From: Patescibacteria group bacterium
GTDB lineage: Bacteria; Patescibacteriota; Microgenomatia; UBA1406; GWC2-37-13
Assembly: GCA_023381015.1 (NCBI GenBank)
Contig: JAMCTE010000017.1
Location: 1 to 54,854 of the forward strand
Direction: 5' to 3'
DNA: 54,854 nucleotides
Shown: positions 48,957 to 54,854 of the stretch, in pieces
Numbering within the stretch: the stretch's first letter is position 1
How the letters are laid out: each line of letters starts with the position of its first letter
Program-made: the position numbers and the translations under genes
The notes under the pieces: generated by a model
Told to the model about the DNA's origin: nothing
The model's input: the letters and a program-made list of their open reading frames with translations, nothing else
The model's database searches: none

Positions 48957-49815
48957 TTTTTTGAAATACAAATGGGTTTATTTTTTGATTTCCGCAATCG
49001 TTATTGTTTCTGGTTTGTTTTCTATATTCAGGTGGGGATACCGGTTTTCGATCGATTTCGTCGGCGGCACCAACCTTGACTATCAGTTCAGCAAGAAAAT
49101 CGTTTTTTCTTCGGTTCAACAGGCCGTTCAAAAAGAGAAGATCGAACCGGTAGAATATTCCTTTACGGGCAGTGCTTTGTCCCTGCGGACCAAAGCGATG
49201 ACCGACAGCCAAGAAACCAACTTTAAATCCGATTTGGAAAAAACCACCGGGTCCAAGGTGACTGTTTTGCGCTACGAAACGGTCGGTCCGTTGCTCGGCA
49301 AGGAGACCATGGTCAAAACCGGAATTGCCTCCTTACTGGCGATTTTGGGAATTCTTATCTATATGAGTTTTGCCTTTAAAGGATTTGACTATGCTTTTTC
49401 GGCGATTTTGGCGATGATTCACGATTTATTGGTGGTTTTAGGCACTTATTCGCTAATGTCACATTTTTATCATGCCGAAGTCGACACCATGTTCGTCACT
49501 GCGGTGTTGACGGCGATGTCTTTCTCGGTCCACGACACGATCATCATTTTTGACAAGATCAGGGAGTATTTCCGGGAAGAAGGCAAGGCAGAGATGGAAT
49601 ACTATGCCGACCGGGCTTTGACGGAAACCTTGGTCAGGTCGGTCAACAATTCGATGACGATAATTTTTATGCTTTTGGCGCTTTCGCTGATGGGCGGCGA
49701 CACGATAAGGTTTTTTATCATCACGCTGCTTATCGGTACGGTTACGGGAACGTATTCTTCGCCTTTTGTCGCGACGCCGATCCTTGTCTGGTTGGAGAAG
49801 AAAAGGAAAAAATGA
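48949..49815 (+). CDS. secF: Protein translocase subunit SecF
   Basis: 288 residues. FSIDFVGGTNLDYQF (F1), YETVGPLLGKETMVKTGIASLLAILGILIYMSF, MIHDLLVVLGTYSL and MSFSVHDTIIIFDKIREYFREEGK (D4-equivalent), LTETLVRSVNNSMTIIFMLLALSLMGGDTIRFF. Partner of SecD. Overlaps the MBL-fold gene by ATGA. Confidence 0.97.
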   Translation: MINFLKYKWVYFLISAIVIVSGLFSIFRWGYRFSIDFVGGTNLDYQFSKKIVFSSVQQAVQKEKIEPVEYSFTGSALSLRTKAMTDSQETNFKSDLEKTTGSKVTVLRYETVGPLLGKETMVKTGIASLLAILGILIYMSFAFKGFDYAFSAILAMIHDLLVVLGTYSLMSHFYHAEVDTMFVTAVLTAMSFSVHDTIIIFDKIREYFREEGKAEMEYYADRALTETLVRSVNNSMTIIFMLLALSLMGGDTIRFFIITLLIGTVTGTYSSPFVATPILVWLEKKRKK

Positions 49816-50441
49816 AAATCCTCAAGTTCGCCCTCGGTCAACTGCAAGCCAATTGCTATTTTTTGATCAAAGAAAATGATTGTCTGATTATAGATCCGGC
49901 CGACGATGCCCCGTTTATTTTAGAGGAATTACAAAGGAGAAGGTTGATCCTAAAAGGCATGTTGGCGACCCACGGACACTTCGACCACATCATGGCCGCC
50001 GGGGAGATTCAACTCTCGTTCGATGTTCCTTTATTCATTAATGATAAAGACAGGTTTTTGGTAAGCCGTCTCAAGCAAACTGCTGAGCATTTTTTAAAAA
50101 GCAATCAGACCCTGATCGTTCCGGAAACCCTGAAACATGAAGTTAATAGTAGTTTGCTTTCCGATTTTCAGTTAAAAATTATGGAAACACCAGGACATAC
50201 TCCAGGCGGTAGAAGCTTTTACATTCCAAGTGAAAAAATCATCTTCACGGGAGACACTTTATTTAAAGGGGCAATAGGCAGATTCGATCACTCTTACTGC
50301 GACAAAAATGATCTAAGAAATTCCCTAATAAAGATGTCAGAACTACCAGGTAAGGTAAAAGTATACCCAGGCCATGAGGAAGAAACGACCATAAAAGAGC
50401 AGCGTGACAATCTACTTCATTATATTAATATAATGAAGTAG
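49812..50441 (+). CDS. MBL-fold hydrolase, glyoxalase-II-like
   Basis: 209 residues. Metal ligands: ATHGHFDHIMAAGE (H-x-H-x-D-H), METPGHTPGG (His), FTGDTLFKGAIGRFD (bridging Asp) and VYPGHEEETTI (final His). Close to the YcbL/GloB-like small hydrolases that cleave glutathione or other thioesters; true substrate unknown. The last nine residues LLHYINIMK are encoded by a 30-bp perfect palindrome shared with the end of cca, so both proteins carry the same tail. Confidence 0.9.
   Translation: MKILKFALGQLQANCYFLIKENDCLIIDPADDAPFILEELQRRRLILKGMLATHGHFDHIMAAGEIQLSFDVPLFINDKDRFLVSRLKQTAEHFLKSNQTLIVPETLKHEVNSSLLSDFQLKIMETPGHTPGGRSFYIPSEKIIFTGDTLFKGAIGRFDHSYCDKNDLRNSLIKMSELPGKVKVYPGHEEETTIKEQRDNLLHYINIMK
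50412..50441. repeat. 30-bp perfect palindrome coding both gene ends
   Basis: CTACTTCATTATATT followed by its exact reverse complement with no loop bases. Its two ends are the stop codons of the MBL gene (TAG, plus) and of cca (TAG, minus). AT-rich; as RNA it gives the same hairpin for both transcripts. Confidence 0.9.
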
Positions 50442-51740
50442 TGGTTCTTTTTCATTTTTTATCTTTCCATCAACAACTTTATCAAAGATAGATTTTAAAA
50501 TCTCGCCAACCTTTGGGCCAGGCTTTATTTTTAGAATCTTCATGACATCTTCACCATTAACTTTAAGATCTTTAATTTGAAAAGGTTGTTTCTGGACCTC
50601 GATTAATCTTTTCCTAAATAAATCAAACCGCCAAGAATCCGGTTTTGCTCCGGAGCCGATCCGGTCGCCGAAGCGAAGATCAATGATGTCATCCAGGTAT
50701 TCTTTACCGACATTCCTGATAAAACGACGGACGGCTTTGTCCGTTTGGATTTCGGAAACGGTAAACTGGTGGAACTGTACCAGCTTGACCAGCTTGTCCT
50801 TGTCTTTGTTGGAAAGCTTGAAGCGGTCGGCGATCTGGGTGGCGAGTTTTTCGCCGACGACTTCGTGGTTATAAAAGGTAATCAATCCGGTTTTATCGTC
50901 GCGCCGGAAAGTCTTGGCTTTGCCGACGTCGTGGATCAGGGTAGCGAAGCGGGTAATAGGATCTTTTGAAGGGCAATGTTTCAAAGCCATGACCAAGTGA
51001 GTGCCAACGTCATAAATGTGGTGCCTTTTCGGACTTTTTTGGGGGATGGTAAAACAAATGTCCACTTCGGGGAGAATAAAAGTTAACAACCCGGTATTTC
51101 TTAAGAATAAAACGCCTTCCGAGGGATGCTGGCTGGAGAGGATTTTGAAAAACTCGTCCCTGATCCTTTCCCAGGAGATTTTTGTGATCAGCTTGGCGTT
51201 TTTTTCTATCGACGACCTGGTTTTTTCTTCGATCATAAATCCCAGCTGGGAAGCGAAGCGAATTCCTCGGATTAATCTCAGCGCATCTTCCCTAAAGCGC
51301 CGGTCTGGGTCTCCGACGGCGACGATGAGCTTGTCTTTTAGATGCTTTTGTCCAGAGAAAGGGTCGATGACTTGTTTTCCATCATAGGCAATGGCGTTGA
51401 TGGTAAAATCTCTTCTTCCTAAATCTTCCTCGACCGTTTCCGCCCATTCGATTTTTTCGGGGTGACGGTGGTCTTCGTAGTTGTCTTCTTTTCTAAACGG
51501 CGTCACTTCGAAAATCAGATTCCCTTTCGGAATGGAAACGGTTCCATAATCGTTGTTGTAAAACGAGTCGGAAAACATATCCTGTATCTTTTCCGGACGA
51601 GCATTGGTGGTGAAGTCCCAGTTGTCGATCTCTTCGCCAAGGATAAGATTGCGGACGGCGCCGCCGACGATGTAAATCTTAAAGCCCTTCGTATGGAACT
51701 CATTTAGAAAATCAGAAACGGATTTGGGCAGTTCGATCAT
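50412..51740 (-). CDS. cca: CCA tRNA nucleotidyltransferase / poly(A) polymerase family with HD domain
   Basis: 442 residues. Nucleotidyltransferase head YIVGGAVRNLILGEEIDNWDFTT (G-G-x-x-R-D...D-x-D), EDLGRRDFTINAIAYD, REDALRLIRGIRFASQLGF, then an HD phosphohydrolase domain (RFATLIHDVGKAKTFRR, FYNHEVVGEKLA). Adds or repairs the 3' CCA of tRNAs, consistent with the tRNA-Leu here lacking an encoded CCA. C-terminal LLHYINIMK comes from the palindrome shared with the MBL gene. Confidence 0.93.
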   Translation of the reverse strand: MIELPKSVSDFLNEFHTKGFKIYIVGGAVRNLILGEEIDNWDFTTNARPEKIQDMFSDSFYNNDYGTVSIPKGNLIFEVTPFRKEDNYEDHRHPEKIEWAETVEEDLGRRDFTINAIAYDGKQVIDPFSGQKHLKDKLIVAVGDPDRRFREDALRLIRGIRFASQLGFMIEEKTRSSIEKNAKLITKISWERIRDEFFKILSSQHPSEGVLFLRNTGLLTFILPEVDICFTIPQKSPKRHHIYDVGTHLVMALKHCPSKDPITRFATLIHDVGKAKTFRRDDKTGLITFYNHEVVGEKLATQIADRFKLSNKDKDKLVKLVQFHQFTVSEIQTDKAVRRFIRNVGKEYLDDIIDLRFGDRIGSGAKPDSWRFDLFRKRLIEVQKQPFQIKDLKVNGEDVMKILKIKPGPKVGEILKSIFDKVVDGKIKNEKEPLLHYINIMK

Positions 51741-51747
51741 GAAGTAA

Positions 51748-52293
51748 TTATAGCGCGTCTTTTAGCAATCTGACAATTTGATTGTACTTAACTGTTTTTA
51801 TCTTTGTTAATGCCTCGTCCAGTGTGTACCATCTGGCGTCGTAGAACTCCTTTTTCAAATATTTGAACTCAACTTTCGGGACATGGACCAGATACCAGAA
51901 GTCGAAATGGAGTTGGCAAGGTGACCGCGGGTTGTTGCTGACATCTTTAATCGAAAGATTGAAAATTTCAATCTTGCTTTCGTCGATTTCATAACTTAAT
52001 TCTTCCTTAAATTCCCTGGTGACGGTTTTGGTCGGGTGTTCGTTCATTTTGATGTGACCTCCTGGTGGAATCCAGTCGTCGGCTTTGATGTGGTGTCCCA
52101 GGTAGATAGATTTGGTTTTCCGGTCGACCGGGACGAAAAAAGCGCAAAAATGTTCATCAATATTGACTTCTTTAGTCAGTTTATCGGTCGAAGAAACTTT
52201 TTTCAGGAATTCATCAATTATTTTTTGGTCGACCTTTTTGTTCTTGAATTTCAGTATTTCTTTTTTAAGGTCGGCGGCAAATGATTTTGACAT
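51748..52293 (-). CDS. Nudix hydrolase
   Basis: 181 residues. The Nudix box is GGHIKMNEHPTKTVTREFKE then ELSYE: GX5E, X7, R-E-F-K-E-E-L with Ser for the final Gly, so the catalytic residues are intact. About 60 helical residues precede it. The pattern (HFCAFFVPVDRKTKSIYLGHHIKADDWIPPGGHI) fits Nudix proteins acting on nucleotide diphosphate derivatives; substrate unknown. Lies 7 bp from cca and 6 bp from nfo in one minus-strand unit. Confidence 0.9.
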   Translation of the reverse strand: MSKSFAADLKKEILKFKNKKVDQKIIDEFLKKVSSTDKLTKEVNIDEHFCAFFVPVDRKTKSIYLGHHIKADDWIPPGGHIKMNEHPTKTVTREFKEELSYEIDESKIEIFNLSIKDVSNNPRSPCQLHFDFWYLVHVPKVEFKYLKKEFYDARWYTLDEALTKIKTVKYNQIVRLLKDAL

Positions 52294-52299
52294 AAGATG

Positions 52300-53139
52300 T
52301 TATATTTTAACAAAAGACTTAAGAATGTCGAGATTTTTTTTATCCGGTCCTTCGTCTTTGAATCCGGGGGTTTCGATTATGTATGGGTAATTTTTGGTTT
52401 TCGGATGATTGAGCAGGACTTTGAATTCGGCGACGTCCATCTTGCCCTGGCCGATGTTGGCGTGACGGTCGTGGCCGGAGTCAAACTCGTCTCGGCTATC
52501 GTTAGCGTGCCAGCATTCGAGTCTATCAAATTCATCAAGTTTATAAAGTTTATCAAGAAAGAGTTCAAGCTCTTTGTTATTGTCAAACCGATAGCCGTTG
52601 GAAAATAAATGACAAGTATCAAGGCAAAGACGGACTCTTTCGTCATCGACGTCTTTGATGATTTGAGCGATTTCTTCCAAAGTTTGGCCGATCTTTTTGT
52701 TGCCGGCGTTTTCGATAATAAAGAGGGAATCGGTTGGAGTTTTTGCCAAAACTTCCTTTATGTTGGTTATCAGCCTTTTGTATTTGAAGTCAGTTTGGTT
52801 GCCTTTATAAGAGCCGAGATGGACGATGCTGCCTTTAATTTTGAGTAGGGGAGCGATGGTCATTTCGGCGATTAATGACGTCTTGGATAGGTGGCCGATT
52901 CTGCCTTCGTCGGCGAGGTTGACCAAGTATGAGGCATGGAAATAAACCGGGTCGATCCTGAGCACAGATTTTAGATTAACAAACTGGGTAGTTTGTTTAT
53001 TGTCTATTTTGGCCAAGTTCCAACCTCGGGGAGAAGAGGAAAAAACCTGGAGGCAGTTGCCGCCGATTTTCGCGACGCGTTTCAGGGCTTCTGCGTATCC
53101 GCCGGCGATCGATTGGTGGGCGCCTAGTTTTGTATTCAT
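52300..53139 (-). CDS. nfo: Endonuclease IV (AP endonuclease)
   Basis: 279 residues from the ATG at 53139, chosen because it overlaps the previous stop as ATGA; four more in-frame codons exist upstream. Zinc ligands of the TIM barrel are all visible: LGAHQSIAGG (His), YFHASYL (His), IVHLGSYKG (His), IIENAGNK (Glu), LDTCHLFSNGY (Asp, His), CWHANDSRDEFDSGHDRHANIGQG (His, Asp, His) and IIETPG (Glu). Cleaves at abasic sites, following glycosylases such as the AlkD-like protein. Confidence 0.95.
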   Translation of the reverse strand: MNTKLGAHQSIAGGYAEALKRVAKIGGNCLQVFSSSPRGWNLAKIDNKQTTQFVNLKSVLRIDPVYFHASYLVNLADEGRIGHLSKTSLIAEMTIAPLLKIKGSIVHLGSYKGNQTDFKYKRLITNIKEVLAKTPTDSLFIIENAGNKKIGQTLEEIAQIIKDVDDERVRLCLDTCHLFSNGYRFDNNKELELFLDKLYKLDEFDRLECWHANDSRDEFDSGHDRHANIGQGKMDVAEFKVLLNHPKTKNYPYIIETPGFKDEGPDKKNLDILKSFVKI

Positions 53140-53825
53140 TTTGATAGCCAATTGGTAACATCATCAGCGATGCGCTTCCTGAAGGATTCTTTGCTCAATC
53201 CGTGATCGACGACGTCGTCAATTATCAACTGTTTATTCTTTGAACCGATCTGTTGAAAAAGGCTTTTCCCGTGATCGGGGCTGACGATTTCATCGTTTCC
53301 GGCGACTATAAATAAGGCCGGCATAGATATCCGCCCGGGATGGAATTTTTGGTAATAATAATTTAAATTATCCCTGATTTTCTTTACAAACGGGTAGAGG
53401 ATAAACATCGACAGGATCATTCTCCTGAATTTCCAGATGACTTTTTTATGGAGGTACACGAATGGATTAATCAGAATCAGTTTGTCTATCGGTAGGTCGC
53501 CGGTCGCCGTCAGAAAAACGGACAAGCCGCCCAGGCTGGCGCCGACGATGACGATCCGTTTAAAACTCGACCTAAATTTTTTTATCACCAAGGCAATGTT
53601 TTCCTCCTCAACCGGAAGATAAGGGTTCTCCCGGTCGGTAAAAGTGAAGCGATAGACATTGAATTCATTTTCCAAAATTTCCGCTAATCTTTTGATAGCG
53701 AAAGTGTCTTTGGAATCCTGAAAACCGTGACAAAGGATGATCAGCGTCGATGATTTTTGGTTGACGTGGAGGTCGCCGTAGATGGTCTGGCGTTTATCGT
53801 AAACGATATTGGTCTTCTTAGTCAT
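53136..53825 (-). CDS. Alpha/beta hydrolase
   Basis: 229 residues. Strand-turn LIILCHGFQDSKDTF (oxyanion region), nucleophile elbow IVGASLGGLSVFLTA (G-x-S-x-G, Ser about 96), acid IVAGNDEIVSPDHG (Asp) and late His in VDHGLS. A serine hydrolase of the dienelactone/peptidase-like group, esterase or peptidase; substrate unknown. Stop overlaps the nfo start. Divergent from hrcA. Confidence 0.88.
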   Translation of the reverse strand: MTKKTNIVYDKRQTIYGDLHVNQKSSTLIILCHGFQDSKDTFAIKRLAEILENEFNVYRFTFTDRENPYLPVEEENIALVIKKFRSSFKRIVIVGASLGGLSVFLTATGDLPIDKLILINPFVYLHKKVIWKFRRMILSMFILYPFVKKIRDNLNYYYQKFHPGRISMPALFIVAGNDEIVSPDHGKSLFQQIGSKNKQLIIDDVVDHGLSKESFRKRIADDVTNWLSK

Positions 53826-53866
53826 ATGATGAAGTGACGGATAAATTATAGCAAAAAATACCCCTT

Positions 53867-53944
53867 GACCCCGAAGAATTCTTACCTCGTCTCAGTGGTC
53901 TACTCCCACGCCTCCGAGGAGCGAGTCTACGGGGTCGGCGAGCA
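53867..53944 (+). repeat. Palindromic intergenic element E2
   Basis: GC-rich island with outer arms GACCCCG (53867-53873) and CGGGGTC (53930-53936), inner GTGG/CCCAC and CTCC-GA-GGAG hairpins. From TTCTTAC (53878) to CAT (53944) it is 67 nt, the same as element E1 read on its minus strand. It lies upstream of hrcA. Confidence 0.5.
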
Positions 53945-53980
53945 TTTTAGATGAGTTTTTTTGAATAGTATAAAATGCTC
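53940..53980. repeat. 10-bp inverted repeat beside the hrcA -35
   Basis: GAGCATTTTA (53940-53949) and TAAAATGCTC (53971-53980), exact, 21-base spacing. The right arm touches the -35 hexamer TTGACA. Confidence 0.6.
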
Positions 53981-54009
53981 TTGACACATTAGCAGAGAGG
54001 TAGTATGAT
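53981..54009 (+). promoter_or_regulatory. hrcA promoter
   Basis: TTGACA (53981-53986), 17-bp spacer, TATGAT (54004-54009); transcription would begin near 54016. Confidence 0.85.
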
Positions 54010-54015
54010 TGCTAA
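53989..54015 (+). promoter_or_regulatory. CIRCE-like HrcA operator
   Basis: TTAGCAGAG-N9-GATTGCTAA: the outer TTAGCA/TGCTAA and the 9-9-9 spacing equal the CIRCE consensus (TTAGCACTC-N9-GAGTGCTAA), while the inner triplets differ and do not pair. It covers the promoter spacer and -10, so HrcA bound here would repress its own gene. Confidence 0.8.
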
Positions 54016-54038
54016 TCAGGTACCATTCGGCACCTGAT
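54015..54038 (+). promoter_or_regulatory. Hairpin at the 5' end of hrcA mRNA
   Basis: ATCAGGTACC, loop ATTC, GGCACCTGAT: ten-base arms with one mismatch, starting at the predicted first transcribed base. No Shine-Dalgarno follows before the ATG at 54053. Confidence 0.6.
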
Positions 54039-54052
54039 AAAATTAATAGAAT

Positions 54053-54781
54053 ATGGAAGATCTAACACAAAGGCAGGTAGACATTTTGAAGGTTATCATC
54101 AAGGAATATTCCGAGACCGGCATCGCCGTCGGTAGCGAAATTCTGGAAAAAAAATACAAACTCGGCGTATCGCCAGCCACTATTCGTAACGAGATGGTTG
54201 AGTTGGCAAAGAAGGGTTATCTTAAAAAAACCCATTTTTCTTCCGGACGGGTTCCTTCTGCTAAAGGCTTCAGGTTTTATATCAAACATTTGATGAAACA
54301 AAAGGAGTTATCGACAACCGACGAAGTAGCTTATAAGAACAGCATTTGGGATGAAAGGTCGGAAGCGCACCGTCTGTTGTCGCAAGCGACAAAAGTCCTC
54401 TCCCAAAAAACCGGCCTATTATCGTTAGCGGCCACAAACTTCGGAGATCTTTATTATTCGGGAATGGCCAATTTATTGACTCAACCTGAGTTTCTTGATT
54501 TGAATTTATCGAGAAGCTTGTTTGGGAGGCTGGATGAAATCGGTTTTTGGGAAAGAATTTTGGATGACTTCAACGGTCTTGAGGATGAAATCAGGTGCAT
54601 GCTTGGGGAAGAAGATTTTCATGACCCGATTTTCGACACTTGTGCCAGCGTTTGGGGCGAATTCGAAGGTAAAAAAATCAAGGGAATCGTCGGAGTGGTC
54701 GGTCCGAAAAGGATGTATTATGACGTTATCATTCCCCAAATGTCTACCTGCCTTTGTGTTAGATCTTCCATATTCTATTAA
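54053..54781 (+). CDS. hrcA: Heat-inducible transcription repressor HrcA, truncated by fold-back
   Basis: N-terminal winged helix is clear: QRQVDILKVIIKEYSETGIAVGSEIL, LGVSPATIRNEMVELAKKGYLKKTHFSSGRVPSAKGFRFYI, followed by the GAF-like domain (LLSLAATNFGDLYYSGMANLLTQPEF) and GIVGVVGPKRMYYDVIIPQ (the G-P-x-R-M-x-Y motif). Authentic sequence ends at about residue 228 (base 54737); the remaining 14 residues to the TAA are read from an inverted copy of the gene's own 5' end and are not real. A complete HrcA is around 340 residues. Represses chaperone genes through CIRCE and, given the site here, itself. Confidence 0.92.
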   Translation: MEDLTQRQVDILKVIIKEYSETGIAVGSEILEKKYKLGVSPATIRNEMVELAKKGYLKKTHFSSGRVPSAKGFRFYIKHLMKQKELSTTDEVAYKNSIWDERSEAHRLLSQATKVLSQKTGLLSLAATNFGDLYYSGMANLLTQPEFLDLNLSRSLFGRLDEIGFWERILDDFNGLEDEIRCMLGEEDFHDPIFDTCASVWGEFEGKKIKGIVGVVGPKRMYYDVIIPQMSTCLCVRSSIFY

Positions 54782-54854
54782 TTTTATCAGGTGCCGAATG
54801 GTACCTGATTAGCAATCATACTACCTCTCTGCTAATGTGTCAAGAGCATTTTAT
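54738..54854 (-). repeat. Right arm of 117-bp inverted repeat at window end
   Basis: Exact reverse complement of 53970-54086. It starts in the middle of hrcA and ends with the last base of the window, so the junction is probably an assembly or amplification fold-back. Confidence 0.95.

Larger units (their letters stand above)
53970..54086 (+). repeat. Left arm of 117-bp inverted repeat
   Basis: Covers the hrcA promoter, CIRCE-like site, 5' hairpin and first 34 coding bases. Its reverse complement recurs exactly at 54738-54854. Confidence 0.95.

Noticed and set aside
53867-53980. Intrinsic terminator before hrcA
   Set aside because: The flanking genes diverge here, so no transcript is expected to end in this region; the pairing segments are long-range and lack a U tract next to the stem.
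1-54854. Recoded TGA (genetic code 25, as in some Patescibacteria)
   Set aside because: Many genes end in TGA right at a family-typical C-terminus or in ATGA overlaps, and no conserved Gly sits at a TGA.

Overview
The window looks like a chromosomal piece of a Patescibacteria (Candidate Phyla Radiation) bacterium, most likely in or near the Microgenomates. The support is gene content and style rather than any one marker: pared-down core proteins (UvrC without a C-terminal HhH region, an AspRS of 460 residues without the usual GAD insert, IF-2 of 483 residues, NusA without acidic repeats), lineage-typical families (DUF4012, DUF3048, DUF4446, DUF5679, DUF2127), very short spacers and lactate dehydrogenase as the only visible fermentation enzyme. 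TGA is an ordinary stop (for example uvrC-side overlaps of the ATGA type, secF, thpR-side), so genetic code 11 applies, not code 25.

Layout. 1-6401: end of a stress-type glycine-zipper protein, then a MarR repressor with two membrane-fusion adaptors on the minus strand and, divergently, a heterodimeric multidrug-type ABC exporter; a 19-bp perfect palindrome between them is the likely MarR operator. 6402-11683: promoter plus structured leader in front of a P-type cation ATPase, small membrane proteins, and an SsuBC-like ABC importer lacking its binding protein. 11698-16932: DipZ-type thiol redox protein, AlkD-like glycosylase, lactate dehydrogenase, PNP-like phosphorylase, RsmI. 16933-25678: DedA, then excision repair uvrB-uvrA-(transglutaminase-like protein)-uvrC. 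25690-30161: holin-like protein, SecG, peptide-binding-like protein, tRNA-Leu(GAG), tiny ORFs, a secreted unknown, D,D-carboxypeptidase. 30184-34010: aspS divergent from a 780-residue Nudix-headed protein. 33997-43197: minus-strand run DUF4012 - bL25 - nusA - infB - degenerate DHH protein - rmuC - recJ. 43224-44731: nucleotidyltransferase, flavin split-barrel protein, thpR, then a strong terminator. 44776-47637: DUF5679, small membrane protein, DUF4446, DUF3048, winged-helix regulator. 47634-53825: secD-secF-MBL hydrolase converging on cca, Nudix, endonuclease IV and an alpha/beta hydrolase. 53867-54854: repeat-rich control region of hrcA, and hrcA itself, which is cut off by a 117-bp fold-back inverted repeat at the end of the window.

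Regulation. Most genes start with little or no leader: -10 boxes, several of the extended TGn type, lie 2-10 bases before start codons. Against that background the ~117-nt leader of the P-type ATPase stands out. Of seven convergent gene pairs four overlap, one abuts, one is 6 bp apart and only one has a classical GC-rich terminator. AT-rich perfect palindromes overlap the stop codons of uvrA and of the MBL/cca pair. Tandem octamers of the form GTTAACNN occur at three gene borders.

No stretch above 300 bases lacks a gene. I see no insertion sequence, prophage, CRISPR array, rRNA or replication origin. All family assignments come from reading motifs by eye; no database search was run.
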